Origin: JBBRCE01 sp038205115
Lineage (GTDB): Bacteria > Planctomycetota > Planctomycetia > Pirellulales > JBBRCE01
Direction: 5' to 3'
Assembly (NCBI GenBank): GCA_038205115.1
Contig: JBBRCE010000016.1
Span: 1-64,000 of the forward strand
DNA length: 64,000 nucleotides
Shown: one piece after another, positions 9,492 through 17,884 of the stretch
Layout: each line of letters starts with the position of its first letter
Numbering within the stretch: the stretch's first letter is position 1
The notes under the pieces: generated by a model
The model's database searches: none
What the model saw: only the letters and a program-made list of their open reading frames with translations
What the model was told of the DNA's origin: nothing
Position numbers and translations under genes: made by a program

Positions 9492-9851
9492 CTAGGCTGG
9501 CGTCTTTTCTCTCACAACCACAGAGTCCCGGAATCGCTTTCGCCAGTAGTCAGGATTCATTTGAATCTCATCCATGAATCGGCAAGCCATGTCGCTGGGA
9601 GTATTAACGCCCTGCTCCCACGAACGTACAGTCTTAACGGACACTCCCAGAAATTGAGCGAAAACTCCTTGGCTCGCCGCGAGTAGCTGTCGTGTTGCCA
9701 GGACCGATTTCGAGTCGTAGGTTGTAGGCTGGAGGTTAAAAACGATCGTTCGGCAAGTGAACCGTTCGGAGATCGACTCGTCCTTCTTCAACGCTTCAGC
9801 AAAGCCCTTGAGTCGATTGACGAGCTTGTTTTCAACGCTGTCTTTTTTCAT
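9492..9851 (-). CDS. HTH-domain antitoxin-like transcriptional regulator
   Basis: A 119-aa protein whose C-terminal half holds an XRE/HigA-type helix-turn-helix (LLAASQGVFAQFLGVSVKT then VRSWEQGVNTP, residues about 68-98), as in YiaG/HigA antitoxins. I chose the ATG at 9851 (MKKDSVENK); the open frame extends 60 codons upstream but that part is promoter sequence. A palindromic element overlaps the promoter, consistent with autorepression. No RelE/HigB-type toxin is visible on either side, so it is solitary in this window. It lies at the end of the phage-like module and could be a remnant of a mobile element. Confidence 0.75.
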   Translation of the reverse strand: MKKDSVENKLVNRLKGFAEALKKDESISERFTCRTIVFNLQPTTYDSKSVLATRQLLAASQGVFAQFLGVSVKTVRSWEQGVNTPSDMACRFMDEIQMNPDYWRKRFRDSVVVREKTPA

Positions 9852-9944
9852 ATGATGAACTCCGTCCACGTCTGGCGAGTGAATTGTTTCTCGCTCAAAG
9901 ACAACGCTTATCGGATCGACCGCCCAAGCAGCGCGACTTAAAAA

Positions 9945-9971
9945 ATAATACCATTTAATGGCACAGTTCAA
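9945..9971 (-). promoter_or_regulatory. Promoter with palindromic operator for the HTH gene
   Basis: On the minus strand TTGAAC (9971-9966) precedes TATTAT (9950-9945) with a 15-bp spacer. The 11-bp palindrome CCATTTAATGG (9951-9961) fills the spacer. A repressor dimer bound here would block RNA polymerase, a typical arrangement for autoregulated antitoxins. The predicted leader to the ATG at 9851 is about 85 nt. The remaining stretch up to 10134 shows no gene. Confidence 0.45.
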
Positions 9972-10134
9972 TGGGAGATTTCTGATCCAGCTTGGACTCA
10001 ACGAATTGGGCCGAATATGGCGATCGTGCATTTGCCGTCAGCAACTTACGCCATATGAAGATTTCGCGCGAGCTACCCGGCAATTCAATCCTCGCGCTCA
10101 ATTCGATCAATTCCGCCGGCTGCTCGCACGCTGG

Positions 10135-11487
10135 TTACGACTTCGCCGCCAGATTCTCCTGCTCTTGCGCGTAGTCCAGGCCGCGGCGTTGCGACCAGGT
10201 TTGCGGCGAGAGGATGCCGGCCGCATGCTCGATCTGAAACGCTTGCACCTCTTGCAGCGCGTCGCGCACGGCCAGCGTCGGACCCGAAGCTTGGATCTCG
10301 ATTTGCCCGCGAGTCTGGCGGGGCAGACGACCGGCGAAGATCAGATTGTCCAGCACGCGCCACAGTAGCGCCACGTCGTCGGCAATTTGCTCCGCCTGCA
10401 GTCGAGAAAACATTTTCATCGCCGGCCCTTCGGCCACCATGGTCGAACTGTAATTGGCATTCGAAGCGTCGGAGGTGAGCATGAATTCCGGCATCACCAG
10501 CCGGCTGGCGATGGCGCGCAGTTCGGCTTGCAGCACGGTTACGAAAGCGCTGGCGTCCAAACCGGCGGCCGGAAAGTCATACTCTAGGCCGGCCGGCGCA
10601 TCGAGAATGGTGCCTGGCGCATAGCGACGGAAAACCGTGCCTTGGCTGTTGGGCGTGCTGCTGCCGCCGTCGGCATTCACAAATTGCTGCACGGCGGTCC
10701 GCCCTCCGCGATGTTTGCGAATCAGCGCGATGGCCGATTGAATGGCCGCCACGGCGCTCATGTTGCGCAACAGTTTTTCCGCGCGGCGCAGATTCTTTTC
10801 GACCGCCAGAAACAACGGCACACCGCGCCGCACGTTGCCGTCGACATTCGCTTTGCGGTGTTGAATTTGGCTGGCGTCGACCGGCCGGCCATCGATGTAA
10901 TACGCCAACACGGATTCCACATCGTCCGGCTGCGTTTGCAGGCCGAAGGCGGCGGCCGGATCGCCGGCGCGGTCGTTGGGCGTGCTGACCTGATCTGGCT
11001 CGACAAAGCGAATTTGCGTGGTGCCGTCGTCGGCCACGAACAATCGCAAGAACGCTTCGCCATCGCGGTCGCGGCGACGGACAATTTCCTGCTGCCGGCG
11101 ATGCCAATCGTTGACGGTGATGAAGCGATCCAACTCGGCTTGCACCGCGGCCATCAGTTCGACCGGCGCCCCACCGCCCTTCTTGGCCGCCGCGCGATAG
11201 TTATGCCCTGCGCCTACGATGTAGCTGATGCGATTCTCGTGACCGTTGATGGCGAACTCGTTGCTGGCCGCCAGTTGCCGACAGCGATTGCGAACCTCGC
11301 GCAACTGCGATTCGGTCTGAATTCCCAGCGAACAAGCCCCGCCCTGCGAACCTGCGGCGGACGTGAACAGCGGATTCCAGCGCTCGCCACCGGCATCATC
11401 CCAAGCATCTTGCGGATCGACAAACGTGCTCCACAATTGATCGAACGATTCTTGCAAACGCGACTCAAGCGAGTTGATCGAAGACAT
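10135..11487 (-). CDS. Phage portal protein
   Basis: A 450-aa protein resembling the tailed-phage portal family, the dodecameric ring through which DNA enters the capsid. Visible features are an N-terminal segment that ends in NRISYIVGAGHNYRAA, a central alpha/beta part with DRDGEAFLRLFV and TQIRFVEPDQV, a long helical region (LRNMSAVAAIQSAIALIRKHRGG) and a tail with MPEFMLTSDASNANYSSTMVAEGP. The last is the conserved asparagine-containing motif of portals (S/T-N-Y-S-S/A). The ATG at 11487 follows an AAGGAATG-like SD; the 115-codon frame extension upstream is non-coding repeat-rich DNA. It follows the large terminase gene, the usual phage order, but no capsid or tail gene follows. Confidence 0.8.
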   Translation of the reverse strand: MSSINSLESRLQESFDQLWSTFVDPQDAWDDAGGERWNPLFTSAAGSQGGACSLGIQTESQLREVRNRCRQLAASNEFAINGHENRISYIVGAGHNYRAAAKKGGGAPVELMAAVQAELDRFITVNDWHRRQQEIVRRRDRDGEAFLRLFVADDGTTQIRFVEPDQVSTPNDRAGDPAAAFGLQTQPDDVESVLAYYIDGRPVDASQIQHRKANVDGNVRRGVPLFLAVEKNLRRAEKLLRNMSAVAAIQSAIALIRKHRGGRTAVQQFVNADGGSSTPNSQGTVFRRYAPGTILDAPAGLEYDFPAAGLDASAFVTVLQAELRAIASRLVMPEFMLTSDASNANYSSTMVAEGPAMKMFSRLQAEQIADDVALLWRVLDNLIFAGRLPRQTRGQIEIQASGPTLAVRDALQEVQAFQIEHAAGILSPQTWSQRRGLDYAQEQENLAAKS

Positions 11488-11540
11488 TTGGCATTCCTTA
11501 AGAGCGAAGTCGTGAACGGAAACGAGGGAAGGAGATTGAA

Positions 11541-11564
11541 GAATCGGAGAATCGGAGAATCGGA
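11541..11564. repeat. Three tandem 8-bp repeats upstream of the portal gene
   Basis: GAATCGGA is repeated three times without interruption (11541-11548, 11549-11556, 11557-11564). It lies in the 220-bp gap between the terminase and portal genes, which otherwise holds a dispersed AT-rich repeat (11649-11663). Confidence 0.7.
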
Positions 11565-11648
11565 TTGGCTTGCGCTTTGAGGTGAGTTTGTGATTTACGG
11601 AATGGTCATTGGACAAGTGAGCCGGGCACCGCGCTGGTTGGAATTCCT

Positions 11649-11663
11649 CATTTTTCAATTTGC
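11649..11663. repeat. Dispersed AT-rich intergenic repeat, copy 1
   Basis: CATTTTTCAATTTGC is identical to 16284-16298, and both copies are followed by a similar ATCTC sequence. Its AT-richness stands out from the surrounding coding DNA. Confidence 0.6.
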
Positions 11664-11708
11664 AATCTCTGTTCACCGCGTTTTGCCACACTTCGCGCCC
11701 CTCGGCGC

Positions 11709-13229
11709 TCAGCTTTCTCCGCGCATCTCCGCCGCCAACCGCACCGCCATTTCCAGGGCATCCGGTCCGTCGTCGTGATCGCCAATCGGAAAATCGCGGA
11801 GCTGCTCGATCAGCAGCCTCGTCGAAGCGCACTGCGACTTAAATCGCATCCGTCGGGCGGCCAGGTATGGTCCCAGCCTGCGAATCCGCACCAATTTGTT
11901 GACGCGATTGTCGATGGCGTACGGCGTAACCGTCAGAATCCTTTGCCGCACGAACTCGGCCGCAAATTGTTCGCCGAGCAGTTCTTGATATTGGTTAGAC
12001 TCCACACCAAACGCATGCGGTTGAAAGCGCGCGCAGAGTGCGGCGCCTTCGGCCACAATTTGCGGTGACGGCCGGCGCGCCAGATCGGCCTCGACAAACA
12101 GCGTGCCGCGGTCGTCCACGCCTAGCATCACAAACGCGGAGTAATCGCCGCGTCGCGCGTCGCCGCCTTTGCTCGGATCGAGCGCCAGCGTGCGGAGCGA
12201 AAGATTCGTCGGCCACTGGTCGAACCAAATCCACGGTCCAAAATAATCGTCGGGCCATTCGCAGCGCTGCGGGTCGATGGGCGACCCTTGCTTCTCGCGT
12301 TCGAAGGCCGAACGCCCACTTTCCACCCGCATGCACATCAGCGTGTACAGGCTTTCTTCCTCCGGCCAGAGCAGTACGGCACCGTCGTCCATGGCCGCGC
12401 GATGCAGGTCGTAAAACGTGCGCGCGGCCGAGGTGGCATCGGCGCGATCGCGGTTGGCGTAAATCGTTTCCCACTGCTGCCACAGCGCCAAATCGTGCGG
12501 CCAGACTTCGATTGCGCGAAAGATCCGCGACGTCCAACCGGGCGTGCGATGCAGTTCCAAAGCGAGTGCATCGCGATGCAGCGCGGTGGCCAAATTGACG
12601 ATATTGCTCTGCGTGTTGCCGGCCTTCAGCAGCGTGCCTTGAAACCAGCGCAACGACGTTTCTCGCTGCAAGGCGGACTCGATGTGCGCATCGTTTTGCA
12701 CATCGTCGCAAACGATCAGCGACGGCCGATGTTGCCGATTGCGACGGCCGCGAATTTTTTGCCCTGTGCCAAAGGCCTCGATGGCGACGCCGCTTGCCAG
12801 GCCGATGGCGCCGGCACGCGAGCGTAGGAGTCCCTGCGCGAGTTGCGGGTAGGCCTCGCGGAGCGGACGATTATCGAGCAACTCGCGGCGCACGTTTTCC
12901 AGGTGTGCGTAGGCTTGATTTCGCGTATCGCTGACGATCCAGATGTAGGCTTCCCAGCCCTCCAGCGCCGCGCGGAGCACGCCAGCCAGCGTGCCGACGG
13001 TGCTCTTGGCGCCACCGCGCGGGCCAATCACGTTAAGCTTCACTCCGCGCGTGTGCGCCATGGCGTCCAACTGTTGGCCCAGCCAGTCGTGCATCAGCGA
13101 AGGCGGCGCGCGAAAATGCTCCGGCAGAAACGCGCGGCCCCAATCTAAAAGCGGCATCGCGCGATCTGCCCCCAGCAACCGCCGGTGGCGACGCTGTAGA
13201 CGTTGATAAAACTTCGTGCGAAAACTCAT
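11709..13229 (-). CDS. terL: Phage terminase large subunit
   Basis: A 506-aa DNA-packaging motor: an N-terminal ATPase domain pumps DNA and a C-terminal RNase-H-like nuclease cuts concatemers. Walker A GPRGGAKST lies near residue 70, Walker B LIVCDD near residue 173 and the coupling region ALHRDAL near 216. The nuclease domain begins at LALDPSKGGDARRGDYSAF (first catalytic Asp), continues with GVESNQYQ and ends with DHDDGPDALEMAVRLA (last catalytic Asp). All acidic residues appear intact. I chose the ATG at 13229 (MSFRTKF); an in-frame ATG at 13274 adds 15 residues, and neither has a clear SD. It sits between the small subunit and the portal gene, as in phages. Confidence 0.85.
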   Translation of the reverse strand: MSFRTKFYQRLQRRHRRLLGADRAMPLLDWGRAFLPEHFRAPPSLMHDWLGQQLDAMAHTRGVKLNVIGPRGGAKSTVGTLAGVLRAALEGWEAYIWIVSDTRNQAYAHLENVRRELLDNRPLREAYPQLAQGLLRSRAGAIGLASGVAIEAFGTGQKIRGRRNRQHRPSLIVCDDVQNDAHIESALQRETSLRWFQGTLLKAGNTQSNIVNLATALHRDALALELHRTPGWTSRIFRAIEVWPHDLALWQQWETIYANRDRADATSAARTFYDLHRAAMDDGAVLLWPEEESLYTLMCMRVESGRSAFEREKQGSPIDPQRCEWPDDYFGPWIWFDQWPTNLSLRTLALDPSKGGDARRGDYSAFVMLGVDDRGTLFVEADLARRPSPQIVAEGAALCARFQPHAFGVESNQYQELLGEQFAAEFVRQRILTVTPYAIDNRVNKLVRIRRLGPYLAARRMRFKSQCASTRLLIEQLRDFPIGDHDDGPDALEMAVRLAAEMRGES

Positions 13230-13292
13230 GCGGGCATTCAGTTTGATCGAGGCTGTGCGGGGAGGGAAGAACATCGATGCCGGGCGGCCGTG

Positions 13293-13772
13293 CTACTCGT
13301 GCGTCTCGTCCGCCATTGCGGCCGGTTGCGCGCCGACGCTGGGATGGTCGCGCGGAACCGAGCGCGTCATTTCGCGCAGGCGATGCAAAATCTGCTCGCG
13401 CTGCGGCGCGTCGTGAACTTCGTCGACCACAATGGCCGCCAGCCGATCGAGCAGTTCCAGCACTTGATCCACCGAGAGCGTGCCAGGCTTGCGGGCTGCG
13501 TAACGCTGCGGGTATCTGCGTTCCAACATCCAAACCGCGGCGCGCCAGTTTTTGACGTCATGCGCCGCTTCGTTGATGGACTTCAAATGCTGCATCTCGT
13601 GCGACGACTCGGCTTGCAACACCCGCGCGCGGAATTCGGCGTCGCGGAGCACTTCGCGGGCGATCGTGCGGCAGTGACAGCCAACGTAGCGGGCAGCCAC
13701 GGCGCGCGAACAGCCAACCGAGAGAATCGCGCAGACTTCGGATTTCTTCAGATCGTTCAGAACTTTGGGCAT
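13293..13772 (-). CDS. Putative terminase small subunit (HTH)
   Basis: A 159-aa protein. Residues 6-45 (LKKSEVCAILSVGCSRAVAA then RYVGCHCRTIAREVLRD) form a helix-turn-helix resembling homeodomain-like small terminases. A helical part (RVLQAESSHEMQHLKS, WRAAVWMLERRYPQRY) follows that is typical of phage small-terminase/DUF-type proteins. In phages this protein recognises the packaging site and recruits the large subunit. The assignment rests on the HTH and on the position directly upstream of terL (63 bp to the chosen start). The C-terminal 30 residues are Pro/Ala-rich and probably disordered. Confidence 0.65.
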   Translation of the reverse strand: MPKVLNDLKKSEVCAILSVGCSRAVAARYVGCHCRTIAREVLRDAEFRARVLQAESSHEMQHLKSINEAAHDVKNWRAAVWMLERRYPQRYAARKPGTLSVDQVLELLDRLAAIVVDEVHDAPQREQILHRLREMTRSVPRDHPSVGAQPAAMADETHE

Positions 13773-13811
13773 GAGCGTATACAGCCAGTGATTGGGAAAT
13801 CGATGGGGAAA

Positions 13812-14903
13812 TCAAGCCTGCGAAAGGTCGCCGCGATATTCGAACGAAACCACGCAGCGGCCCGCCGAACCGCAGTAATTGGCCGCGCGCGGCGAGCCGG
13901 TCTTCATCACCCGCACCGCGCGCCACCGCGGCGAACGACGGCAATGCGCAATCAGCGCGGGATGACTGGCCGTGATGCTCAGTCGCTGGCCATCGTCGCA
14001 ATGCTGTTGGGCAACGGCCTCAGCCAACTGCGAACCAATTCCAACGCCTTGGTAGTCAGGCAGAGTCACCAGCCGCGAAATTCGCCAATGCTGCTGCCGT
14101 CCGAAAATGGCCACGGTGGCGCAAAACGCAACCGGTCGATCTCGCCAACAGGCCACGTAACAACGGGCGCCGCGGGCCAGCTCGCTGCTTAAATAGTGAT
14201 GACGCGCAAACAGCGGCCACGCTTCGCGACCGCAGCGGAAGATGTGCAACTCGATGGGTGGTCGCCGAAGATGCCTCCACTGACAGCGACCGTCGGCCAT
14301 GTCCACAACCCAGTCCGGTGCCAGCCAGTCGATCACATCGTAATGACAGGTCACGCCGATGAACCGCCCGCCAAGCTGTCCGCCACGAATGGCGCGGGCC
14401 AGCGCGGCCGAGCCGATTTGTGCCACGGTGCGATCGACCACGCTGGTGAATTCGTCGAACACCACCAGCGGCGGCGACGACGTCGACGTCGATTGTTGTG
14501 CCGAAGCGGCCAGTGCGCGGGCCAGATCGCAACGGAAACGCTCGCCACCGCTCAACACGCGATACGGTTTGATCCAGGCCGGCGGCGAACTGAAACCCAC
14601 CGCCGTGAACAGACCCGTGATGGCCTTGATGGGCAGATCGCCCAAGCAGTCGACCACTGCGCGATTCGCCGGCCAGGCGGGCTGATCGTAAACCGCCGCA
14701 CCGAACGCGCGCCGCGCCAGCGAACTCTTGCCAGAGCCAGAAGGACCAACGATCAGGCCAAGCTGCCAAGTGGCATCCGGCGCCGGCAGTTCGGCGGAAA
14801 TTGTTTGCAACGCCTTGGCTGCCAGTGGTACGTCGAACAGGCCAGCCAACTGCTGCACGCGAAACGAATCGTAAACCGGACATTTGAGCGTGAAGGTTAG
14901 CAT
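13812..14903 (-). CDS. ABC-type ATPase fused to a GNAT acyltransferase domain
   Basis: A 363-aa two-domain protein. Residues about 1-210 are an ABC ATPase: Walker A GPSGSGKSS (53-61), signature LSGGERF (117-123), Walker B VVFDE with the catalytic Glu (147-151) and H-loop His in TCHYD (185-189). There are no membrane segments, so it is not a transporter subunit. Residues about 218-345 are a GNAT domain with the acyl-CoA loop QGVGIG (285-290) and a HHYLS motif (235-239). It closely follows the 68-aa gene (26 bp) and precedes the small terminase (39 bp). From memory, similar ABC-GNAT proteins occur in phages and prophages; a DNA-modification role like Mu Mom is an inference I cannot test here. 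Confidence 0.75.
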   Translation of the reverse strand: MLTFTLKCPVYDSFRVQQLAGLFDVPLAAKALQTISAELPAPDATWQLGLIVGPSGSGKSSLARRAFGAAVYDQPAWPANRAVVDCLGDLPIKAITGLFTAVGFSSPPAWIKPYRVLSGGERFRCDLARALAASAQQSTSTSSPPLVVFDEFTSVVDRTVAQIGSAALARAIRGGQLGGRFIGVTCHYDVIDWLAPDWVVDMADGRCQWRHLRRPPIELHIFRCGREAWPLFARHHYLSSELARGARCYVACWRDRPVAFCATVAIFGRQQHWRISRLVTLPDYQGVGIGSQLAEAVAQQHCDDGQRLSITASHPALIAHCRRSPRWRAVRVMKTGSPRAANYCGSAGRCVVSFEYRGDLSQA

Positions 14904-14929
14904 CGAAAAGTTCTCTAGTCAGGGAACGT

Positions 14930-15136
14930 TCACAACAACAGTAGCCGGCACTTACAGCCGCGGGCTTTCAACAGCTCGAACAATTCGCGCTGGTGGTTTT
15001 CGTCGCGGCACTCGATGACAATTTGATAAAGTTCGGGAATCGTCGCTTCGGTCTCCGGATTAGCTGCCGCTTGGCTCGCTCCGTTCTTGCGACGGCGACG
15101 CGCGGCTGATGCGATTTTCGATTCACGACGTGGCAT
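14930..15136 (-). CDS. Small hypothetical protein of the phage-like module
   Basis: A 68-aa protein with a basic Arg/Lys/Ala-rich N-terminus (RRESKIASAARRRRKNG, possibly nucleic-acid binding) and a C-terminal half reading ELYQIVIECRDENHQRELFELLKARG. That resembles a short beta-alpha unit often seen beside phage ParB- or ABC-GNAT-like genes. It is 26 bp upstream of the ABC-GNAT gene, so probably co-transcribed. No named family is recognised with certainty. Confidence 0.6.
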   Translation of the reverse strand: MPRRESKIASAARRRRKNGASQAAANPETEATIPELYQIVIECRDENHQRELFELLKARGCKCRLLLL

Positions 15137-15259
15137 AAGTCAAAACCGTGTCCGTTAGCCGCGACGCGCCGCGGAGCGCGTCGACTGGACAAACTGCAAG
15201 CGTTCTCCAAATCATCGCGGTGCGCGAGCGAAACTCGCGCACCGCGATCCAGCGTCCGG

Positions 15260-15610
15260 CTACTTCGCGCGGCCGCGGCTGGCGCGCTTGCGGCGCACCA
15301 CCTGCTTCTCGACCACCACCGTCGGCGCGGCGAACACCGTCGGCGCGGCGTACGATTGCACGGCCACGCTCGGAATCGCCACGCTTTGCACGGCCACCGT
15401 GGGCGACACGACCGCCGTGGTATACAGCGGCGTCGTCGGCACGGCCAGCGTCGTGACCAGCGGCGAAACCACCGCCACCGACGGCACCGCAAACGATTGC
15501 ACGGCCACCGATTGCACGGCCACCGCGCTGTGACAGTTGGCCGCTTGCGCCGCACCGGCCAGCGCCAACCACACGCAACACACACTCAACCCAATCAAAC
15601 AGTTCTTCAT
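15260..15610 (-). CDS. Exported Val/Ala-rich repetitive protein
   Basis: A 116-aa protein with a classical signal peptide (MKNCLIGLSVCCVWLALAG, cleavage after AQA). The mature part is built from degenerate repeats of the form VAVQSVA, VAVPSVA or SVAVQSY with Pro-Thr spacing, and a strongly basic tail (KQVVRRKRASRGRAK). A beta-rich, possibly surface or matrix polypeptide is likely. Its ATG overlaps the stop of the upstream CxxCH gene (ATGA), indicating translational coupling. The corresponding DNA contains many GGCCACCG/TGCACGG repeats. Function unknown. Confidence 0.65.
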   Translation of the reverse strand: MKNCLIGLSVCCVWLALAGAAQAANCHSAVAVQSVAVQSFAVPSVAVVSPLVTTLAVPTTPLYTTAVVSPTVAVQSVAIPSVAVQSYAAPTVFAAPTVVVEKQVVRRKRASRGRAK

Positions 15611-16230
15611 CGCACCAACTCCTTAACAAGGGAAAGAAACTCGTCCGAGGTTAACGCTTCGTTACCGGGCGGCATGCGGCGCGCCGGGTCGCCGCTGGTC
15701 ACACGCACCAAAATCTCTTGCCGCAGCGTGCGCGAAAGATCGATCGCATCGACCTGTTGCAGGTTCAATCCGCCTTGGGGCTGCTGACCGGCATGGCAGG
15801 ACGTGCAGCGGCGCTCGAAAATCTCGGCCGCCGAGCGATTCTTGCCGACCGCAACCGCTACGCGTGAACGGCTGGCCCGCGACGTATTGGCTGCCGATGA
15901 AGCGATCTGTTCCGATTCGCCGTGTTCCGGCGGCGATGCCAGTGCGATGTTGGTTTTGGCCGATTTCGCGCCCCACGCACCAATTGCATTTGCTTGTACG
16001 TACGCCGAACTCGCGTACCACACGGGCGAAAACGGCGCCACCGGTACGGCCACCGGCACTGCAAACTCCGTGACAATCAGCGCCGGGTTCACAACCACGG
16101 CCGCCGACGGTTGCGCCCGATACGGTTGCGCCCGATACGGTTCCGCCGCCATCACGCATTGCACCGCCGGTCCGCAACCAACGACCAGCGCCCAAGAAAC
16201 AGCCCGTACGAATCGCCAATCAACTCTCAT
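15607..16230 (-). CDS. Exported protein with C-terminal CxxCH cytochrome-like domain
   Basis: A 207-aa protein. A hydrophobic signal segment at residues 7-28 ends in VMAAE, followed by a Val/Pro-rich low-complexity region with repeated PYRAQ. The C-terminal 75 residues resemble a small class I cytochrome c: AEIFERRCTSCH (CxxCH haem motif) and, 44 residues later, RMPPG supplying a candidate Met ligand. I chose the ATG at 16230; the frame runs 36 codons further upstream through a dispersed repeat. It is coupled to the Val/Ala-rich gene by a 4-nt overlap. A planctomycete-type exported electron-transfer or haem-binding role is likely. Confidence 0.7.
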   Translation of the reverse strand: MRVDWRFVRAVSWALVVGCGPAVQCVMAAEPYRAQPYRAQPSAAVVVNPALIVTEFAVPVAVPVAPFSPVWYASSAYVQANAIGAWGAKSAKTNIALASPPEHGESEQIASSAANTSRASRSRVAVAVGKNRSAAEIFERRCTSCHAGQQPQGGLNLQQVDAIDLSRTLRQEILVRVTSGDPARRMPPGNEALTSDEFLSLVKELVR

Positions 16231-16282
16231 CTTCAAACTCCTGGTTGATGTCGCCCGATCGTCACTTTGCGATTTGCATTTT

Positions 16283-17695
16283 TCATTTTTCAATTTGCGA
16301 TCTCCCCTTCGACTCTGGTTTCCTCGCGGCAGATCCACTCGCTAGAATCTCTGCTTCGGCGAGGCTGCTTTCCCACTGCCCGCGCAGCACCGGCTGGTCT
16401 TCGCCGAGGAGTAGCAAGATTGGATCGCGCGACGCTTTGACGGCTGTGCGAAAATCGTCGGCGGACAGTCCCACCTCGCGGGCCGCTTGCGCGCTGCTCA
16501 CTGGCAGATAAGCGAAGCGTCGAAATTCGGCCGCCAGCGCGTCGGCCATTTCGGCTGGCTGCATGTCGGCCGCGCGTGAGACGGCCAGCGTATAGTTGTC
16601 GCGATCGAAGGCCATTTGCCGCTGCAAACGCGGCTCGTCGTAGAACTCGGCGGCCCGACGGACGACATCCGGCGACAGTCCATACAGTTCGATTTTGCCG
16701 CGAAGCAATTTTTGTTGATCGTCGGCAAATGGTCGCAGTCCGCCTTCGCGATGGCAGCGAATGCAACTGATGGCCGGAATGACGATGCCGTCGCCGCGGG
16801 CGTCGCTGGTATCTTTGGCCACTTTGTCCGGCACCACGTCTTGGCGTTTGCCTTGGCGATTGAACAGCGCCGTGGTCCACAGACCGTTGGCGCGCATCGC
16901 AAACCATTCGGAGGCATCGAACTGCAGTTGCAGTTTGCCAACGCTGATGGGCCGGCGGAGCGGATCGCGATCGGCCGAAACTTGCTGCATATCGAGCGTG
17001 GCATAAACGCCGCCCAGCGGGCCAGGCTGCCAGATCACGCGCCGCGGTTTTTGGGTGACGCCGCTGATCAGCAAGTTGGCGCCGGCGTTGGCGCGGAGCT
17101 TTTCGATCCGCGCGTTATCCACTCCCAGCGATTTCAAAAACTCGGCTTCGGTATCCGGTACGCCAGCCATGCGGTAATAGGCCGGGGGCGTGGTGGCTTG
17201 CACGATGAAATGATCGGCGCGCAGCACCGCGCCGGCGCTGCCAGTGGCGGCTTGCAATTGCGCGGCCGCGTTTAGATCGGTCCATCCGCCAGGCACGGTC
17301 ACGATGCGGGTTTTGCCAGACTTTGGATCGAGCACATTTGTCCGCAGATGAAAATACGGATCGGCCGCGGCGATCTGTTCCCAAGCGTCGAGCCAGGCCT
17401 TGAGCGACGCGGCCGACGGCGCATAATCGGCCACGTTCACGCGAATCAGCACGCCGTCGGCCTGGCCGACGCGCTGCGGTCGCGCAATCGCGCGACTCTG
17501 ACTCACCGCATTGAGCACATACGAGGTCACGGCAAAACCGGCAGCGCGGTCATCATCCGCCAGCGCGTGCAGCGATAGATAACGCGTGGTTGCCCGCTGC
17601 TCGGGCGGCAATGTCAACACATCGGCCGCCGCCGCGCGCACCTGGTCGGCGGACGTTTGCGTGACGGCGGAGATGGTCAACAGCAGAGCGAACAT
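16283..17695 (-). CDS. Exported protein with a CxxCH motif, probable cytochrome-like
   Basis: A 470-aa protein with a short signal peptide (MFALLLTISAVTQTSA). It contains one haem-type motif, CIRCH, near residue 315 within IPAISCIRCHREGGLRPF, and a downstream helical part. The N-terminal half is alpha/beta and unassigned; a segment reading VPGGWTDLNAAAQL resembles planctomycete proteins of this type. I chose the ATG at 17695 because the signal peptide starts there. The last codons (RSQIEK and stop) are contributed by a dispersed AT-rich repeat at 16284-16298. It lies 52 bp upstream of the second CxxCH gene, so both are probably co-expressed. Confidence 0.7.
   Translation of the reverse strand: MFALLLTISAVTQTSADQVRAAAADVLTLPPEQRATTRYLSLHALADDDRAAGFAVTSYVLNAVSQSRAIARPQRVGQADGVLIRVNVADYAPSAASLKAWLDAWEQIAAADPYFHLRTNVLDPKSGKTRIVTVPGGWTDLNAAAQLQAATGSAGAVLRADHFIVQATTPPAYYRMAGVPDTEAEFLKSLGVDNARIEKLRANAGANLLISGVTQKPRRVIWQPGPLGGVYATLDMQQVSADRDPLRRPISVGKLQLQFDASEWFAMRANGLWTTALFNRQGKRQDVVPDKVAKDTSDARGDGIVIPAISCIRCHREGGLRPFADDQQKLLRGKIELYGLSPDVVRRAAEFYDEPRLQRQMAFDRDNYTLAVSRAADMQPAEMADALAAEFRRFAYLPVSSAQAAREVGLSADDFRTAVKASRDPILLLLGEDQPVLRGQWESSLAEAEILASGSAARKPESKGRSQIEK
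16284..16298. repeat. Dispersed AT-rich intergenic repeat, copy 2
   Basis: This copy of CATTTTTCAATTTGC matches 11649-11663 exactly. It overlaps the 3' end of the CxxCH protein gene and supplies its final sense codons and stop. Confidence 0.6.
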
Positions 17696-17884
17696 TGAAC
17701 GAGCGGTTCCGATCGGCGCAGAAGATTTCGAAGAGTTGCGCGTCCGCGCGCAGCCATCGGCCATCGCAACGGGCGTGAGAAGAACGAAGATTTCATCGAG
17801 CGCAGTGCGTTCACGGCAACCGCGGGAAGCGGTTTGTCGTTTCAATCCGCGCGAGGACGATTGCAACCGTGGTCATCAATGCGA

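Noticed and set aside
10032..10134. Toxin gene upstream of the HTH gene
   Set aside because: The region contains no frame of useful length starting with a credible start codon; it reads as promoter and intergenic DNA.
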